A stretch of DNA of 59,642 bases from Chitinophagia bacterium (GTDB lineage: Bacteria; Bacteroidota; Bacteroidia; Chitinophagales; Chitinophagaceae). Positions 28,310-39,031 of this stretch are shown here, one piece after another. Positions within the stretch are counted from its first letter, which is position 1. Each line of letters begins with the position of its first letter. Under the pieces are notes generated by a model. That model saw only the letters and a list, made by a program, of their open reading frames with translations. It was not told the origin of the DNA and ran no database searches. A program made the translations under genes and the position numbers. The DNA is taken from the NCBI GenBank assembly GCA_021324175.1, contig JAJPJP010000377.1, positions 1 to 59,642 of the forward strand, in the 5' to 3' direction.

Positions 28310-29338
28310 TCAAAACAGGAGATTGTCTATTGATCCGCTCTTGTTTTTCCCGAGATGCTCATAGGCTTTCTCTGTGGCTTCACGGCCCCGCGGCGTGCGC
28401 TTTATAAATCCCTCCTGGATTAAAAACGGCTCATAAACTTCTTCCAGGGTACCTGCTTCTTCCGATACGGCCGTTGCAATCGTCGAGATGCCCACCGGGC
28501 CTCCTTTGAATTTTTCGATTATTGTCATCAGTATCCTGTTGTCCATGTCATCAAGGCCATGCTCGTCGACATTCAGGGCGTGCAGGCCATGGTGGGTGAT
28601 GGCCAGGTCGACTATGCCCGTAGAAAGCACTTGCGCGAAATCACGCACTCGCCGCAAGAGCCCATTGGCGATCCTGGGTGTGCCGCGGCTCCTTCGTGAA
28701 ATTTCCTGCGCCGCCTCGGAAGTAATTTTCGTGTTGAGAATTTTGGCAGACCGTTCGATGATCCGTTGCAATGTGCCAGATGAATAATATTCAAGCCTGG
28801 ACTTAATGGCAAAACGTGAGATGAGCGGGGCCGTTAGCAAACCGCTCCTGGTCGTCGCGCCCACCAGCGTAAAGGGATTTATTTTTATTTGAATACTGCG
28901 GGCGTTCGGTCCGGTATCAATCATGATATCGATCCGGAAATCTTCCATGGCCGCATAAAGATATTCCTCTACGACGGTGCTGAGCCGGTGAATCTCGTCG
29001 ATAAATAAGACATCGTTGGGTTCCAGGTTGGTGAGCAGGCCGGCCAGGTCCCCGGGTTTTTCAATGACGGGTCCGGAGGTTTCCTTAATGTTCACTCCCA
29101 ATTCGTTGGCCACGATGCGGCTGAGGGTGGTTTTCCCAAGTCCCGGCGGTCCGTGGAACAAAATATGATCAAGCGCTTCTCCCCGGAGTTTGGCGGCTTT
29201 GATAAAAATCTTCAGGTTGTCGATGATTTGGTTTTGGCCTTCGAATTCCCCCATCACTGCGGGGCGAATATTATTTTCGAATTCACGGTCGGACGGAGTA
29301 AGCAACGATTGGTTGGTATTCAGGTTGTCGTTTGACAT
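28310..29338 (-). CDS. ruvB: Holliday junction branch migration DNA helicase RuvB
   Basis: [60 protein letters not shown]. Confidence 0.96.
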   Translation of the reverse strand: MSNDNLNTNQSLLTPSDREFENNIRPAVMGEFEGQNQIIDNLKIFIKAAKLRGEALDHILFHGPPGLGKTTLSRIVANELGVNIKETSGPVIEKPGDLAGLLTNLEPNDVLFIDEIHRLSTVVEEYLYAAMEDFRIDIMIDTGPNARSIQIKINPFTLVGATTRSGLLTAPLISRFAIKSRLEYYSSGTLQRIIERSAKILNTKITSEAAQEISRRSRGTPRIANGLLRRVRDFAQVLSTGIVDLAITHHGLHALNVDEHGLDDMDNRILMTIIEKFKGGPVGISTIATAVSEEAGTLEEVYEPFLIQEGFIKRTPRGREATEKAYEHLGKNKSGSIDNLLF

Positions 29339-29456
29339 GAATCCAAAGGTAGACTAAAGGCCAGAACGGGAAAAATACGCTGTATCTTCGCAGTAGAACC
29401 CGCCGGGACCGAATCTCAATTGACAACTCACTTTTTAATCATCAAAATCACTTTGC

Positions 29457-30107
29457 ATGAAAGTAGGAATACTCGGATCAGGCGATGTGGGCCAAACCCT
29501 GGCTGCGGCATTCACGCAGGAAGGTTACAGCGTTTTGATGGGAACGCGCAACCCTGAAAAAAAAGAGATCAAAGAATTCAAAAAGGACAATCCGGCGATC
29601 GAAGTGGGCTCTTATGCCGATAGCGCCGCATTTGGAGACCTGCTGGTCCTGGCAATTCCCGGCTCGGCTACGGATGAAGTCATCAAGGCTGCGGGTAAAA
29701 ACAATTTCAAAGGGAAAGTAGTCATCGATGTATCCAATCCCATCAGCAAGGAGCCGCCCAAAGACGGCGTGCTGCGTTTTTTCACGGGACCAGGCGATTC
29801 GCTGATGGAAAGGACACAGAAGGCATTGCCGGAAGCGAGCCTGGTCAAAGCTTTCAACAGCGCAGGGAATACGCTGATGTATAAGCCAAAATTTAAAGAA
29901 GGGAAACCCACCATGTTCATTTGCGGCGACGATGACCGGGCCAAGCGCCTGGTAACCGAAATCCTGACTGCATTCGGATGGGAGACCGAGGATATGGGCA
30001 AATCCGGAGCAGCCGGCGCCATAGAATCCTTATGCATCTTATGGTGCATTCCCGGTTTTCTTCGTAACCAATGGTCGCATGCATTCAAATTGCTTAAGCC
30101 ATCATGA
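29457..30107 (+). CDS. NADPH-dependent F420 reductase-like / NAD(P)-binding protein
   Basis: MKVGILGSGDVGQTLAAAFTQEGYSVLMGTRNP Rossmann motif; LVKAFNSAGN. Confidence 0.85.
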   Translation: MKVGILGSGDVGQTLAAAFTQEGYSVLMGTRNPEKKEIKEFKKDNPAIEVGSYADSAAFGDLLVLAIPGSATDEVIKAAGKNNFKGKVVIDVSNPISKEPPKDGVLRFFTGPGDSLMERTQKALPEASLVKAFNSAGNTLMYKPKFKEGKPTMFICGDDDRAKRLVTEILTAFGWETEDMGKSGAAGAIESLCILWCIPGFLRNQWSHAFKLLKPS

Positions 30108-30199
30108 ACAAGTACAACAGCTGCAGGCTTGTGAAAAAAAAACTTGCGGCCTAACAGCCAAAGTGCGGACCTTTGAATCGCATCAATTAACCAAAGGCT

Positions 30200-30487
30200 G
30201 TGACTACACTCGCGGATTTCAAAGCTTCTCTTTTGTCTGACCATCCCCCTGCCAATCTTTCCAATTACCTAAAAGCGCTTTGGTACGACGCTAAAGACAA
30301 CTGGGAGAAGGCTCATGATATCGCACAGAATATCGACGACAAAAACGGATCGATCATTCATGCCTACCTGCACCGGAAGGAAGGAGATCTTTGGAACGCG
30401 GAATATTGGTACCGCAAAGCCGGGAAATTGATGCCCGATGGCGATCTTCAGCAGGAATGGGATGAGATCGTGGAGGGATTCCTTTAG
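30200..30487 (+). CDS. small conserved hypothetical protein
   Basis: Complete ORF with helical repeat-like sequence (AKDNWEKAHDIAQNIDDKNGSIIHAYLHRKEGDLWNAEYWYRKAGK). Confidence 0.75.
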   Translation: MTTLADFKASLLSDHPPANLSNYLKALWYDAKDNWEKAHDIAQNIDDKNGSIIHAYLHRKEGDLWNAEYWYRKAGKLMPDGDLQQEWDEIVEGFL

Positions 30488-31188
30488 ACGGCTACAAAAC
30501 TCTTCAGCCCGAGAATCTGATCGGGATCGGGGCAGTTATCCAGCCAGTGTTCCTTTTCGGAATACCTGCATACGCCGGGATAATCGCCATTCCAGTTCCC
30601 CAAATCACGGATGATTTGAAAATGAAGATGCGGAGGCCAGTTTCCGTTTTCGAAACGCATGCCGAATTCTGTAAAAACCTCGCCGCCAACAATCCTTTTA
30701 CCCTCGTAAAGATTCTTGAGTGAGTTTAAGCTGAGGTGCCCGTAAAGTGTATAAAAACTGAGGCCGTCGAGAATGTGCGTCAGGATGATTGTGGCGCCAT
30801 AGTCGCTTTCGTTGTTATTGAATGCAAAACTGTGAATGATGCCCTGCAGCGGGGCCATCACCCTTGTCCCGGCTGGCCCCCAGATATCCGTGCCCAGATG
30901 AAGCCGTCTGGGTTCTTCCCCCGAATCAAAGTGACGGCTTCGACCATAAAGCGTGCGATGCTCGCCATATCCGCCAATCCCATAGGCAGCGCCGCTTGTT
31001 GCCAGTTTTGTTTTGATATAAGTTGCAAACTTTTCTGTATCCGCAATATCAGCCGGCGTGAGATCAGGATTATTTTCCGTAAAATCGAGGCGTAGCAGGC
31101 TGTCCCTTGTCTCGTCAAATGGAACAACCCGTGAAAACTCATGGCGATGATCTTTCAGCACCGAATCCAGGCGAAGATTTGACGGCAT
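30484..31188 (-). CDS. M23-family peptidase
   Basis: HLGTDIWGPAGTRVMAPLQGII...YGHLSL...PHLHFQII metal-ligand motifs. Confidence 0.88.
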   Translation of the reverse strand: MPSNLRLDSVLKDHRHEFSRVVPFDETRDSLLRLDFTENNPDLTPADIADTEKFATYIKTKLATSGAAYGIGGYGEHRTLYGRSRHFDSGEEPRRLHLGTDIWGPAGTRVMAPLQGIIHSFAFNNNESDYGATIILTHILDGLSFYTLYGHLSLNSLKNLYEGKRIVGGEVFTEFGMRFENGNWPPHLHFQIIRDLGNWNGDYPGVCRYSEKEHWLDNCPDPDQILGLKSFVAV

Positions 31189-31215
31189 GATCTAAAATTA
31201 GGCAAATCCCTGCCG

Positions 31216-34200
31216 TTATTTTGTTCCATGCAGGATTTCATCGACGGCGCGGTCGAGCTGCGGGTCGCGGTCGTTGATTTTGTCCTCAAAACTATTGACG
31301 ATCAGGATGTCTGGTTTGACGCCATTTTGTTCGATGTCCTTTCCTTCGAGCGTATAGCACCCCCATGATGGCAGCCGTATAAACGATCCATCAACCAGGC
31401 CGGCGCCGCTGGTGAAAATGATCCAGTGATAGGTTTCATTGCCAATAATTTTACCCAACCTGAGCGCCTTGAACCCCGAAGCCGTCATTTCGGCATCGCT
31501 CAGGCTTTGCTCGTTGACGAGCAGGACGATCGGCTTGTCACTCGGCGCGAAATTGGGCTGTGGAGTCAGTTTGCCACCGCGGTATTTCCACTGCAGGTAG
31601 GACCGCTGCGACAAGAACTGCAGTACTTCGTCATGGACATTTCCCCCGGTATTGTACCGAAGATCAAGGATCAGGCCCTGCTTGCCATTTAATTCTTCGG
31701 TCATGTGTACAATGAATTCTTCGAGTTCCCCCCTTCCCATATTCTTCATGCACGCATAGGCAATCCGGCCATTGCTTCGTTCATCCACGCGCCGATGATT
31801 CCTGCCGATCCACTCATCGTAGAGATCATTGAAAAGGCTGGCCTGCGGGTGGAGGCGTATCTCAAACGATTTACCCTGGCGGGAAAAAGTCAGCTTCAGT
31901 TCCTTGTCGATCGACGGCTCCGTGAAATAGTGATTCCTGTCGGCCTTCTTGTCGACCGCCACCCCGTTAACCTGGAGCAGCTCGTCACCCCGGCGTAGAT
32001 CAATTCCCTCTTTGTCGGCAGCCGAGCCGCGCAAAACATGGTCTACTTGATAGGGTTCATCGTTTTCAAACAGGATTCCCGTTTCCATCGTGCGGTTACT
32101 GAGCCTGATGTCCTCATCTGAGCCAAACGTAAAAAAACCCTGGTGAGATGAGTTTAACTCGCCGAGCATATCGTTGAGCAGGACGCGCACGTCAGCGCGA
32201 GTATTCAGGTAAGGAAGAAACCCTTTATAGTATTCCTCAATTTTTTTCCAATTCGCGCCATGGAAATTTTCGTCATAATAATTTTCATCCAGTTCCGCCC
32301 ATGCCTCTTCGAACATTTGCTTGAACTCTTCCAAAAGGTTACGTCGGAAAGTATAAGCAATGGAAACCTGATCCGCCTTGTTTGATTCCAGGTTGATCTT
32401 GTAAATATTTCCGTTGAACAGCGCAAAACATTTATCGGCGGTGCCCTCCACGTCAAAACCTCCTGCTTCAGCGCCATTTATTTTTTCTGTTTTATTTTGC
32501 TCGAATGGTTCGATTACCGTCTTCCACAACGCGGTCTTTCCCTGGTCGTGGTCGCTCCTGTAAATGACGTAAGTCTTTTTATCTTTTTGAAAAATGTTGA
32601 TGAGAATCTGCGTACCGAAATTGGGACTGATTTGTTCAATCCTGTCCATGATATGATCAGCGTCGATGACCACCGGGTGGATCGTGGAGTCTTTTTTCTC
32701 AGGCTTGAAAAGTTCCGCGTATTTTTCACTCCGAAATGGGTCATCCAGCTTCCGCAGTGGCAGCCTGTATATATGCGGCTCCTGCAGGCCTGTTGGGTAT
32801 GCCGGTCTTAACCGCGAAGATTCAAAATAGATATAGTTACCGTCCGGGCTCCACAGCGGGTCGGCTTCCGAAATCCCGGTATTTGTGAGGTCGACGGTCT
32901 TTCCTGAACGCAGGTCATGGACAAATATATCCTGTTCAAAACTCCGGAAGGCCGTGAAGCAAACGAAGTTTTCGTCCGGGGAAAACGACGGACCGGAATT
33001 CTGGAATGCCCAGATTTCGTCTTTCACGATGGCCCGGCTTTCCCAGGTTTTCAAATCGAGGACGCGCACTTCGTTACGACCGCTCAGGTAGACCGCCTTT
33101 GTCCTGGAATGGTTAAAGGCAATTGCCCGGTCATTGTCCTGGTCACTCGTGATTTGTTTGAGCGGTGCTCCGCCGTCTGCGCCCATCGTGTACCAATTGT
33201 AAAATCCGTTCAGCGTTTGATTGAACAAAAGGGTCTTGTTGTCGTCCAGCCATTTGACCTCGCTGACGCGTTCCGCTGAACCGCGATTGAGCTGCTGGAT
33301 GAATTTCCCTTCAGGATCACTGACAAAAATTTCGCCGCGCGAAACATAGGCCAGCTTTTTGCCGTCAGGCGATGGGTCAAAGGAACTGATATGCCCTTTG
33401 ACATCATAGTCGCTTTCCTCGGGAAGAACATCGTTCCGCAAAACGCCAGGGTTTAACTTCTCTGCTTTTTTCGCGGCGACATCGTAGATATAAAGCTGGT
33501 ATTCCTTTTCAAAAATCACCTTGCCGCCATTGGCGTTTACAATCGCATTCTTGATCGACACCGGGTAATCGGTTAGCGCCGTTTTCTTGCCATTGTCAAA
33601 GGTGTAGAGGTTGTACTCGCCGGTGCCTTCATCGGAAATAAAATAAATGTTTCCGTTCCTGTCCAGCGTTGCGCCGAAATCCTTCCCGATGTAGTCAGTG
33701 TACCGTTTATACTTCTTGGTCTTCAGGTTATAGGACTGGATATCGGGGTTGAAGGGTCCCTTATAATGCTTACGTTGCACCTGGCTGCTGCTTTCCCAGG
33801 TATCGTTAAAAAATATTTCACCGCTCGAAGGATGCTCAAACAGATTATGGTCGTAAAGAAAAAAATAATTGCCGAATACTCTTTGCGGTGTCCCCCCTTC
33901 GATGCTGACCTTGTACCCTGAAATCTGGCCCATTCGACCCGAAGTAAAATAAATGTATTTTGAGTCCCAGCTCCAGGAATTCACTTCGTCGCTGCTGCTG
34001 TGAAAGGTTAATTGCCTGATATCACCTCCGTCGACCGGCATCACATAAACGTCGGAATTGCCATACTGACGCCCGCTGAATGCTATCCATTTGCCATCAG
34101 GTGAAACCCTCGGGCTCGTTTCATAACCCTGCATGGCCGTCAGCCTCAAGGCCTGCCCCGTTTTCACGTCGGCTTTCCAGACGTCCCCTTCAAAACAGAA

Positions 34201-34317
34201 AATGGCGGTTTGTCCATCGGGGGTCAGGCAGGGGTTGGACAGGAAATAGGCATCCCTGGATTGGGAGAAGCCCAAAAAAGACAGCAACAAGCTCGCGGAA
34301 ACAAATAAGAATTTCAT
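31216..34317 (-). CDS. tricorn protease homologue (beta-propeller plus S41-type peptidase)
   Basis: TolB/WD-like propeller repeats (SPDGKWIAFSGRQYGNSDVYVM), PDZ region, C-terminal LILDLRYNTGGNVHDEVL and NEQSLSDAEMTASGFKAL. Start moved to MKFLFVS. Confidence 0.92.
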   Translation of the reverse strand: MKFLFVSASLLLSFLGFSQSRDAYFLSNPCLTPDGQTAIFCFEGDVWKADVKTGQALRLTAMQGYETSPRVSPDGKWIAFSGRQYGNSDVYVMPVDGGDIRQLTFHSSSDEVNSWSWDSKYIYFTSGRMGQISGYKVSIEGGTPQRVFGNYFFLYDHNLFEHPSSGEIFFNDTWESSSQVQRKHYKGPFNPDIQSYNLKTKKYKRYTDYIGKDFGATLDRNGNIYFISDEGTGEYNLYTFDNGKKTALTDYPVSIKNAIVNANGGKVIFEKEYQLYIYDVAAKKAEKLNPGVLRNDVLPEESDYDVKGHISSFDPSPDGKKLAYVSRGEIFVSDPEGKFIQQLNRGSAERVSEVKWLDDNKTLLFNQTLNGFYNWYTMGADGGAPLKQITSDQDNDRAIAFNHSRTKAVYLSGRNEVRVLDLKTWESRAIVKDEIWAFQNSGPSFSPDENFVCFTAFRSFEQDIFVHDLRSGKTVDLTNTGISEADPLWSPDGNYIYFESSRLRPAYPTGLQEPHIYRLPLRKLDDPFRSEKYAELFKPEKKDSTIHPVVIDADHIMDRIEQISPNFGTQILINIFQKDKKTYVIYRSDHDQGKTALWKTVIEPFEQNKTEKINGAEAGGFDVEGTADKCFALFNGNIYKINLESNKADQVSIAYTFRRNLLEEFKQMFEEAWAELDENYYDENFHGANWKKIEEYYKGFLPYLNTRADVRVLLNDMLGELNSSHQGFFTFGSDEDIRLSNRTMETGILFENDEPYQVDHVLRGSAADKEGIDLRRGDELLQVNGVAVDKKADRNHYFTEPSIDKELKLTFSRQGKSFEIRLHPQASLFNDLYDEWIGRNHRRVDERSNGRIAYACMKNMGRGELEEFIVHMTEELNGKQGLILDLRYNTGGNVHDEVLQFLSQRSYLQWKYRGGKLTPQPNFAPSDKPIVLLVNEQSLSDAEMTASGFKALRLGKIIGNETYHWIIFTSGAGLVDGSFIRLPSWGCYTLEGKDIEQNGVKPDILIVNSFEDKINDRDPQLDRAVDEILHGTK

Positions 34318-34410
34318 CGTTGTTCGGTTTAAATGGGGAATGTACAAACGAATGCAATATTAGGACGAACCACTCATCCATTCCATGGAGGAACTCGCCG
34401 AAACGCAGGA

Positions 34411-37332
34411 TCAGACGACAACATTGATCATTTTGTTCTTCACATAAATGATCTTTTTGGGAGGACGCCCCTCGAGCCATTTTTTGACTGTTTCGTTTTC
34501 CAGCACAATGGACTCGACCTGGTCCTGGGTGGCATCCAGCGAAATATTCAGTTCTGTCCGAGTCCTTCCATTCAATGCGACCGGATAGTTTTTGGAAGAT
34601 TGGATCAAATATTTATTGTCGGCCCGGGGGAAAACCGCGTCGAGTATGGAAGAATTGTTGCCGAAGTGATGCCAGAGTTCCTCGCAGACATGGGGGATGT
34701 ATGGACTCAGGATGATGATTAGCGGTTCAAGAACTTCGCGCTTATGACAACCCAGCTCGCCCAATTCGTTCACGGCAATCATCGAGGCACTGACCCCCGT
34801 ATTAAAGGAGAACCTCTCGGTATCTTCTTCTATTTTTTTGATCGTGCGATGCAGCACCCGCAACTCGGCTTCTGTGGCCCCGGTTTCGTTCCAAACCCTC
34901 CCCTTGTTTTCATCATAAAAAAGTCGCCACAGTTTTTTCAGGAACCTGTAAACGCCTTCTATGCCTTTGGTATCCCAGGGTTTGCTCTGCTCCACGGGTC
35001 CAAGAAACATTTCATACATACGGTAGGTGTCGGCTCCGTACTTATCGCAAAGGTCGCTGGGGTTGACTGTGTTAAAATACCTCTTACTCATCTTTTCGAC
35101 CTCTACGCCGCAGATATAGCGCCCGTCCTCGGTAATAAAAACCGCATTCGCAAATTCGCCGCTGCGCCAGGTCTTAAACGCCTCGATATCCAGCTCAACC
35201 CCATCAACGATATTCACGTCAACATGAATCGGGCTGATCTGGGCGCCGGCGACGCCTCCTTCGGCAGCGACCAGGCCGAAATCCGGCGACTGTTTTTTGA
35301 CCCATGAAAATATTTCATGCGCAGGCATCGGCATTAGCCGCTTTGCGATACCCGACGAAACGAATATTTCGACATTATTTTTGTATTCCAGTCCGGTAAA
35401 GTCAAGCCGGTACACGAAGCGGCTGCTGCCCTGGATCATACCCTGGTTGACCAGTTTTTTGTATGGCTCCTGGTACCCGATCAGGTCGAGATCATAAAGG
35501 ACCTTTGTCCACAACCGGCTGTAGAGAAGGTGACCAACTGCATGTTCGGTCCCGCCGACATAGAGGTCGACCTGGCCCCAATAATCGCTCGCCTTCCTGC
35601 TGCAAAATGCGCGATCGTTGTCGGGGTCCATGTACCGCAGAAAATACCAGGACGAACCTGCATACCCCGGCATGGTGTTCGTTTCAAGCCCGCGCTTGGT
35701 CCATTCGTCAATCACAGCGAGCGGCCCTTCGCCTTCGGAACCAGGGCCATAATTGGCCACATGGGGCAGTTCAAGCGGCAGTTCTTCAACGGAAAGCGGG
35801 GTGGCTATTCCGCTTTTCCATTGAATCGGAAAGGGCTCGCCCCAGTATCGCTGGCGGCTAAATGCCGCGTCACGCATTTTATAATTCTTTTTTCTTTTTC
35901 CCAAGCCGAGAGACTCAAGCCTGGAGATCACGATTTCGATGGCTGCGCTCATCACCACGCCATTCAGAAAATCGCTGTTTTCCAATTTGGCATCCCTGGT
36001 ATCATTTGCCTGTTGGCCATTAAATTCCCCTCCGATAATATTCGTAATCGGGATATTGAAGTGTGAAGCAAAACGGAAGTCACGCTCATCGCCGCAGGGC
36101 ACAGCCATGATGGCGCCGGTCCCATAGCCCGCCAACACGTATTCGCTGACCCAGATAGGAATTTTGCGCCCATTAAAGGGATTGAGGGCATAGGCGCCTG
36201 TGAAACAACCCGAAATCTTTTTTTCCGCCTGTCTTTCCCTGTCGCTCCGGTTTTTTACATACTCCATGTATTCTTTAACTTCTGCTTCCTGCGCCATGCT
36301 GACGATATCGCCAAGCCAGCCGGTTTCGGGAGCTACCACCATGAAATCGACGCCGAAAATCGTGTCGGGCCGCGTCGTATAAACGCGCATCGTACGCGTG
36401 CCGCCTTTTTCGCTCTCCACAGCAAAATCAATTTCGGCTCCATGGCTCTTGCCGATCCAGTTGGCTTGCATTTCTTTCATCGATTCGCTGAAATCTACGT
36501 CGGCCAGCCCTTCAATCAAACGGTCTGCATACTCGGTGATACGCAGATACCACTGGCGCAACTTCTTTTTGACGACAGGATATCCGCCCCGTTCACTGAC
36601 GCCGTTGATGACTTCGTCGTTCGCCAGCACCGTGCCGAGGGCTTCACACCAGTTTACTTCACCGTATCCGCAATACGCCAGGCGATATTCCATCAGGATG
36701 TCTTCCCTGGCTTTTTCATCAAACGATGCCCAATCCGCAGCCTTAAAGGGCTGATCAGCGAGAGCGGAAAGTGCAGCAGACGGATTTTGCCGGAGACTTG
36801 GAGGCGAGGGAACCGGGTGGTTTTGATTACCCTCCTTCTCAAATATGCCTGCAAGGCCTGCAATGCTTTCAGCGCGGTTACTGGAACGATTGTAATAGCT
36901 GTTAAACAGTTGGAGAAAAATCCATTGTGTCCAGCGATAGTATTTGGGGTAGCTCGTATTCACTTCCCGGCTCCAGTCGAATGAAAATCCCATCCTGTCG
37001 AGCTGGCTGCGAAAATTCTTGATGTTAGTAGCCGTACTGATCGCCGGGTGGACGCCATGCTCAATGGCATATTGTTCGGCTGGCAGTCCGAACGCATCAT
37101 ATCCCATCGGGTGAAGCACGTTAAAACCTTTGAGCCGCTTGTAGCGGGCAAAAATATCGCTGGCGATGTAGCCCAATGGGTGACCGACGTGCAGTCCCGC
37201 GCCACTCGGGTAAGGAAACATGTCAAGGACATAATATTTGGGTTTTGGCGAGTCATTGTTCACACGGTAGACCTGGTCTTTGATCCATTGTTCCTGCCAT
37301 TTCTCTTCAATCCTTCTAAAATTGTACTCCAT
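34411..37332 (-). CDS. leuS: leucyl-tRNA synthetase
   Basis: MFPYPSGAGLHVGHPLGYIASDIFARYKR, PVVKKKLRQWYLRIT, GSSWYFLRYMDP, VEKMSKRYFNTVNP. Confidence 0.97.
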   Translation of the reverse strand: MEYNFRRIEEKWQEQWIKDQVYRVNNDSPKPKYYVLDMFPYPSGAGLHVGHPLGYIASDIFARYKRLKGFNVLHPMGYDAFGLPAEQYAIEHGVHPAISTATNIKNFRSQLDRMGFSFDWSREVNTSYPKYYRWTQWIFLQLFNSYYNRSSNRAESIAGLAGIFEKEGNQNHPVPSPPSLRQNPSAALSALADQPFKAADWASFDEKAREDILMEYRLAYCGYGEVNWCEALGTVLANDEVINGVSERGGYPVVKKKLRQWYLRITEYADRLIEGLADVDFSESMKEMQANWIGKSHGAEIDFAVESEKGGTRTMRVYTTRPDTIFGVDFMVVAPETGWLGDIVSMAQEAEVKEYMEYVKNRSDRERQAEKKISGCFTGAYALNPFNGRKIPIWVSEYVLAGYGTGAIMAVPCGDERDFRFASHFNIPITNIIGGEFNGQQANDTRDAKLENSDFLNGVVMSAAIEIVISRLESLGLGKRKKNYKMRDAAFSRQRYWGEPFPIQWKSGIATPLSVEELPLELPHVANYGPGSEGEGPLAVIDEWTKRGLETNTMPGYAGSSWYFLRYMDPDNDRAFCSRKASDYWGQVDLYVGGTEHAVGHLLYSRLWTKVLYDLDLIGYQEPYKKLVNQGMIQGSSRFVYRLDFTGLEYKNNVEIFVSSGIAKRLMPMPAHEIFSWVKKQSPDFGLVAAEGGVAGAQISPIHVDVNIVDGVELDIEAFKTWRSGEFANAVFITEDGRYICGVEVEKMSKRYFNTVNPSDLCDKYGADTYRMYEMFLGPVEQSKPWDTKGIEGVYRFLKKLWRLFYDENKGRVWNETGATEAELRVLHRTIKKIEEDTERFSFNTGVSASMIAVNELGELGCHKREVLEPLIIILSPYIPHVCEELWHHFGNNSSILDAVFPRADNKYLIQSSKNYPVALNGRTRTELNISLDATQDQVESIVLENETVKKWLEGRPPKKIIYVKNKMINVVV

Positions 37333-37498
37333 ACGATGATTTATGATCCCTGGTGAACCCGATCCTTTCCGGCAGGCGACAACGCGTCAAAACTCAGCCA
37401 AAGGTTGGGGAAAAGTTAAAGCCACAGTTCATTAAAATAAGGACCCAACGTCCCCGTTTATGAAGACAGCAAATTTAAGATTTTACTGCTAAATCTTC

Positions 37499-37506
37499 TA
37501 TTTTTG
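37499..37506 (+). promoter_or_regulatory. candidate -7 element TATTTTTG for ftsX
   Basis: Matches TAnnTTTG 42 nt upstream of the ftsX ATG. Confidence 0.4.
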
Positions 37507-37548
37507 CGCATTGCCATCACTTACTAACCAGAAAACTTTTTTTAAATC

Positions 37549-38421
37549 ATGGCTCAATTTGGAAGAGGTTCGGCAAAACGATCCAAACCATCATATTTTA
37601 TGGTCATCCTGGGCGTTTCGCTCGTGTTGTTTTTCCTGGGAATGCTCGGCTGGATCGTGATTAATGCCAAGAGGCTGGGACAGACTTTCCGCGAAAATAT
37701 CGAGGTCCAGGTCTATCTCAGGGAAAATATTAATCCAAAGGACAGTGCAGATCTTCTCTCCTACATTGCATCGCAACCCTATGTCAAATCCTATGAATAT
37801 GTTACCAAGGACCTGGCAAAAAAAAGGTACCTGCAGGACGGGAATACTGACTGGGCGACCGTACTTGACAAAAATCCTCTTCCGGCCAGCATCAATTTCA
37901 AGATTAAAAGCGATTATGCGACAGTCGACTCCCTGACAGCCATTACCAATACACTTTCGCAAAATATGAGTGTGAGCGACGTACATTATAACAAGTCGCT
38001 CGTGATGAATCTCGACAGCAATATCTCCAAGATCAGCATCGTCCTCCTGATTATTGCCGTACTGACATCTGTCCTCGTCATTTTCCTGATCGACAATACG
38101 ATCCGCCTGGCCATGTTCAGCAATCGTTTCCTGATCAAAACCATGCAGATGGTCGGTGCAACGCGTTGGTTTATCGCTAAACCGATGGACCTGCGCGCAT
38201 TGATCAACGGTCTGGTCAGCGGGTTAATCGCTGTTGCAGGCATTGTCGCTATTATTTTTGTTACCGAACAATGGATACCCGAAGTAAGGGCACTACGCGA
38301 TTATACGCTGCTGGGAGTTCTTTTCGCCGGCATGATCCTGCTTGGGATCCTCATCTCATTCGGCAGTACACACCGAAGCGTGATCAAATACCTTAAAATG
38401 AAACTGGACGATCTCTATTGA
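37549..38421 (+). CDS. ftsX: cell-division protein FtsX (permease)
   Basis: N-terminal TM, extracellular domain (VQVYLRENINPKDSADLLSYIASQPYVKSYEYVTKDLA), three C-terminal TMs, FLIKTMQMVGATRWFIAKP. Confidence 0.92.
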   Translation: MAQFGRGSAKRSKPSYFMVILGVSLVLFFLGMLGWIVINAKRLGQTFRENIEVQVYLRENINPKDSADLLSYIASQPYVKSYEYVTKDLAKKRYLQDGNTDWATVLDKNPLPASINFKIKSDYATVDSLTAITNTLSQNMSVSDVHYNKSLVMNLDSNISKISIVLLIIAVLTSVLVIFLIDNTIRLAMFSNRFLIKTMQMVGATRWFIAKPMDLRALINGLVSGLIAVAGIVAIIFVTEQWIPEVRALRDYTLLGVLFAGMILLGILISFGSTHRSVIKYLKMKLDDLY

Positions 38422-38622
38422 TGGTGACCCTGATCGACCACAAGGTTTTTGATTTAATCCGGCATCGTGACGATTGAATCGGTGACTGATCATTGGATGA
38501 TGGCATGAACAACTCAGAAAATTTGTGCAATACGTACGGATGATTTGGCCCGTTAGGATGTATTTTTCAAACTAATAACAGTTCCGGCGTCCTATGCCAC
38601 CGACCGACTAATAACTATTCCC

Positions 38623-38630
38623 TATATTTG
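38623..38630 (+). promoter_or_regulatory. candidate -7 element TATATTTG for the DUF3098 gene
   Basis: Matches TAnnTTTG 18 nt upstream of the start codon. Confidence 0.45.
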
Positions 38631-38648
38631 CCCCTCAATTTTTGAATA

Positions 38649-38933
38649 ATGGCCGAGACAAAAAAACCCAAAACTCCTGCCAAACCCAACCTGAACCGCG
38701 CTCCTCTTTTCGACAAGGAAAACTACCGTTGGATGGTGATTGGAATTGCCATTGTCGGGCTGGGCCTTATTCTCATGAGCGGTGGGAAAAGCAAGGATCC
38801 AAACGTTTTTGACCCCAACCAGGTCTATAGTTTCAGGCGCATCACTGTTGCACCCCTTCTCATCCTGATCGGCCTCGGAATTGAAATCTATGCGCTTTTC
38901 AAAAAGAAAAAAGAAAATAACGGGACTGCCTAG
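38649..38933 (+). CDS. DUF3098-like small membrane protein
   Basis: Two TM helices; NYRWMVIGIAIVGLGLILMSGGKSKDPNVF; lies between ftsX and uppP. Confidence 0.85.
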   Translation: MAETKKPKTPAKPNLNRAPLFDKENYRWMVIGIAIVGLGLILMSGGKSKDPNVFDPNQVYSFRRITVAPLLILIGLGIEIYALFKKKKENNGTA

Positions 38934-39031
38934 CCGCCAATCGGATCCTGCAGCGCAGCCAAAATATTTCCGGGTTGGCTTTCATTGATCAAAGTTTCGA
39001 CTATTTTTACCGACGGATAAACCCATATCAT

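Noticed and set aside
38422-38648. Intergenic gap between ftsX and the DUF3098 gene checked for tRNA or ncRNA
   Set aside because: No cloverleaf or convincing conserved structure seen; only a candidate -7 element near its end.
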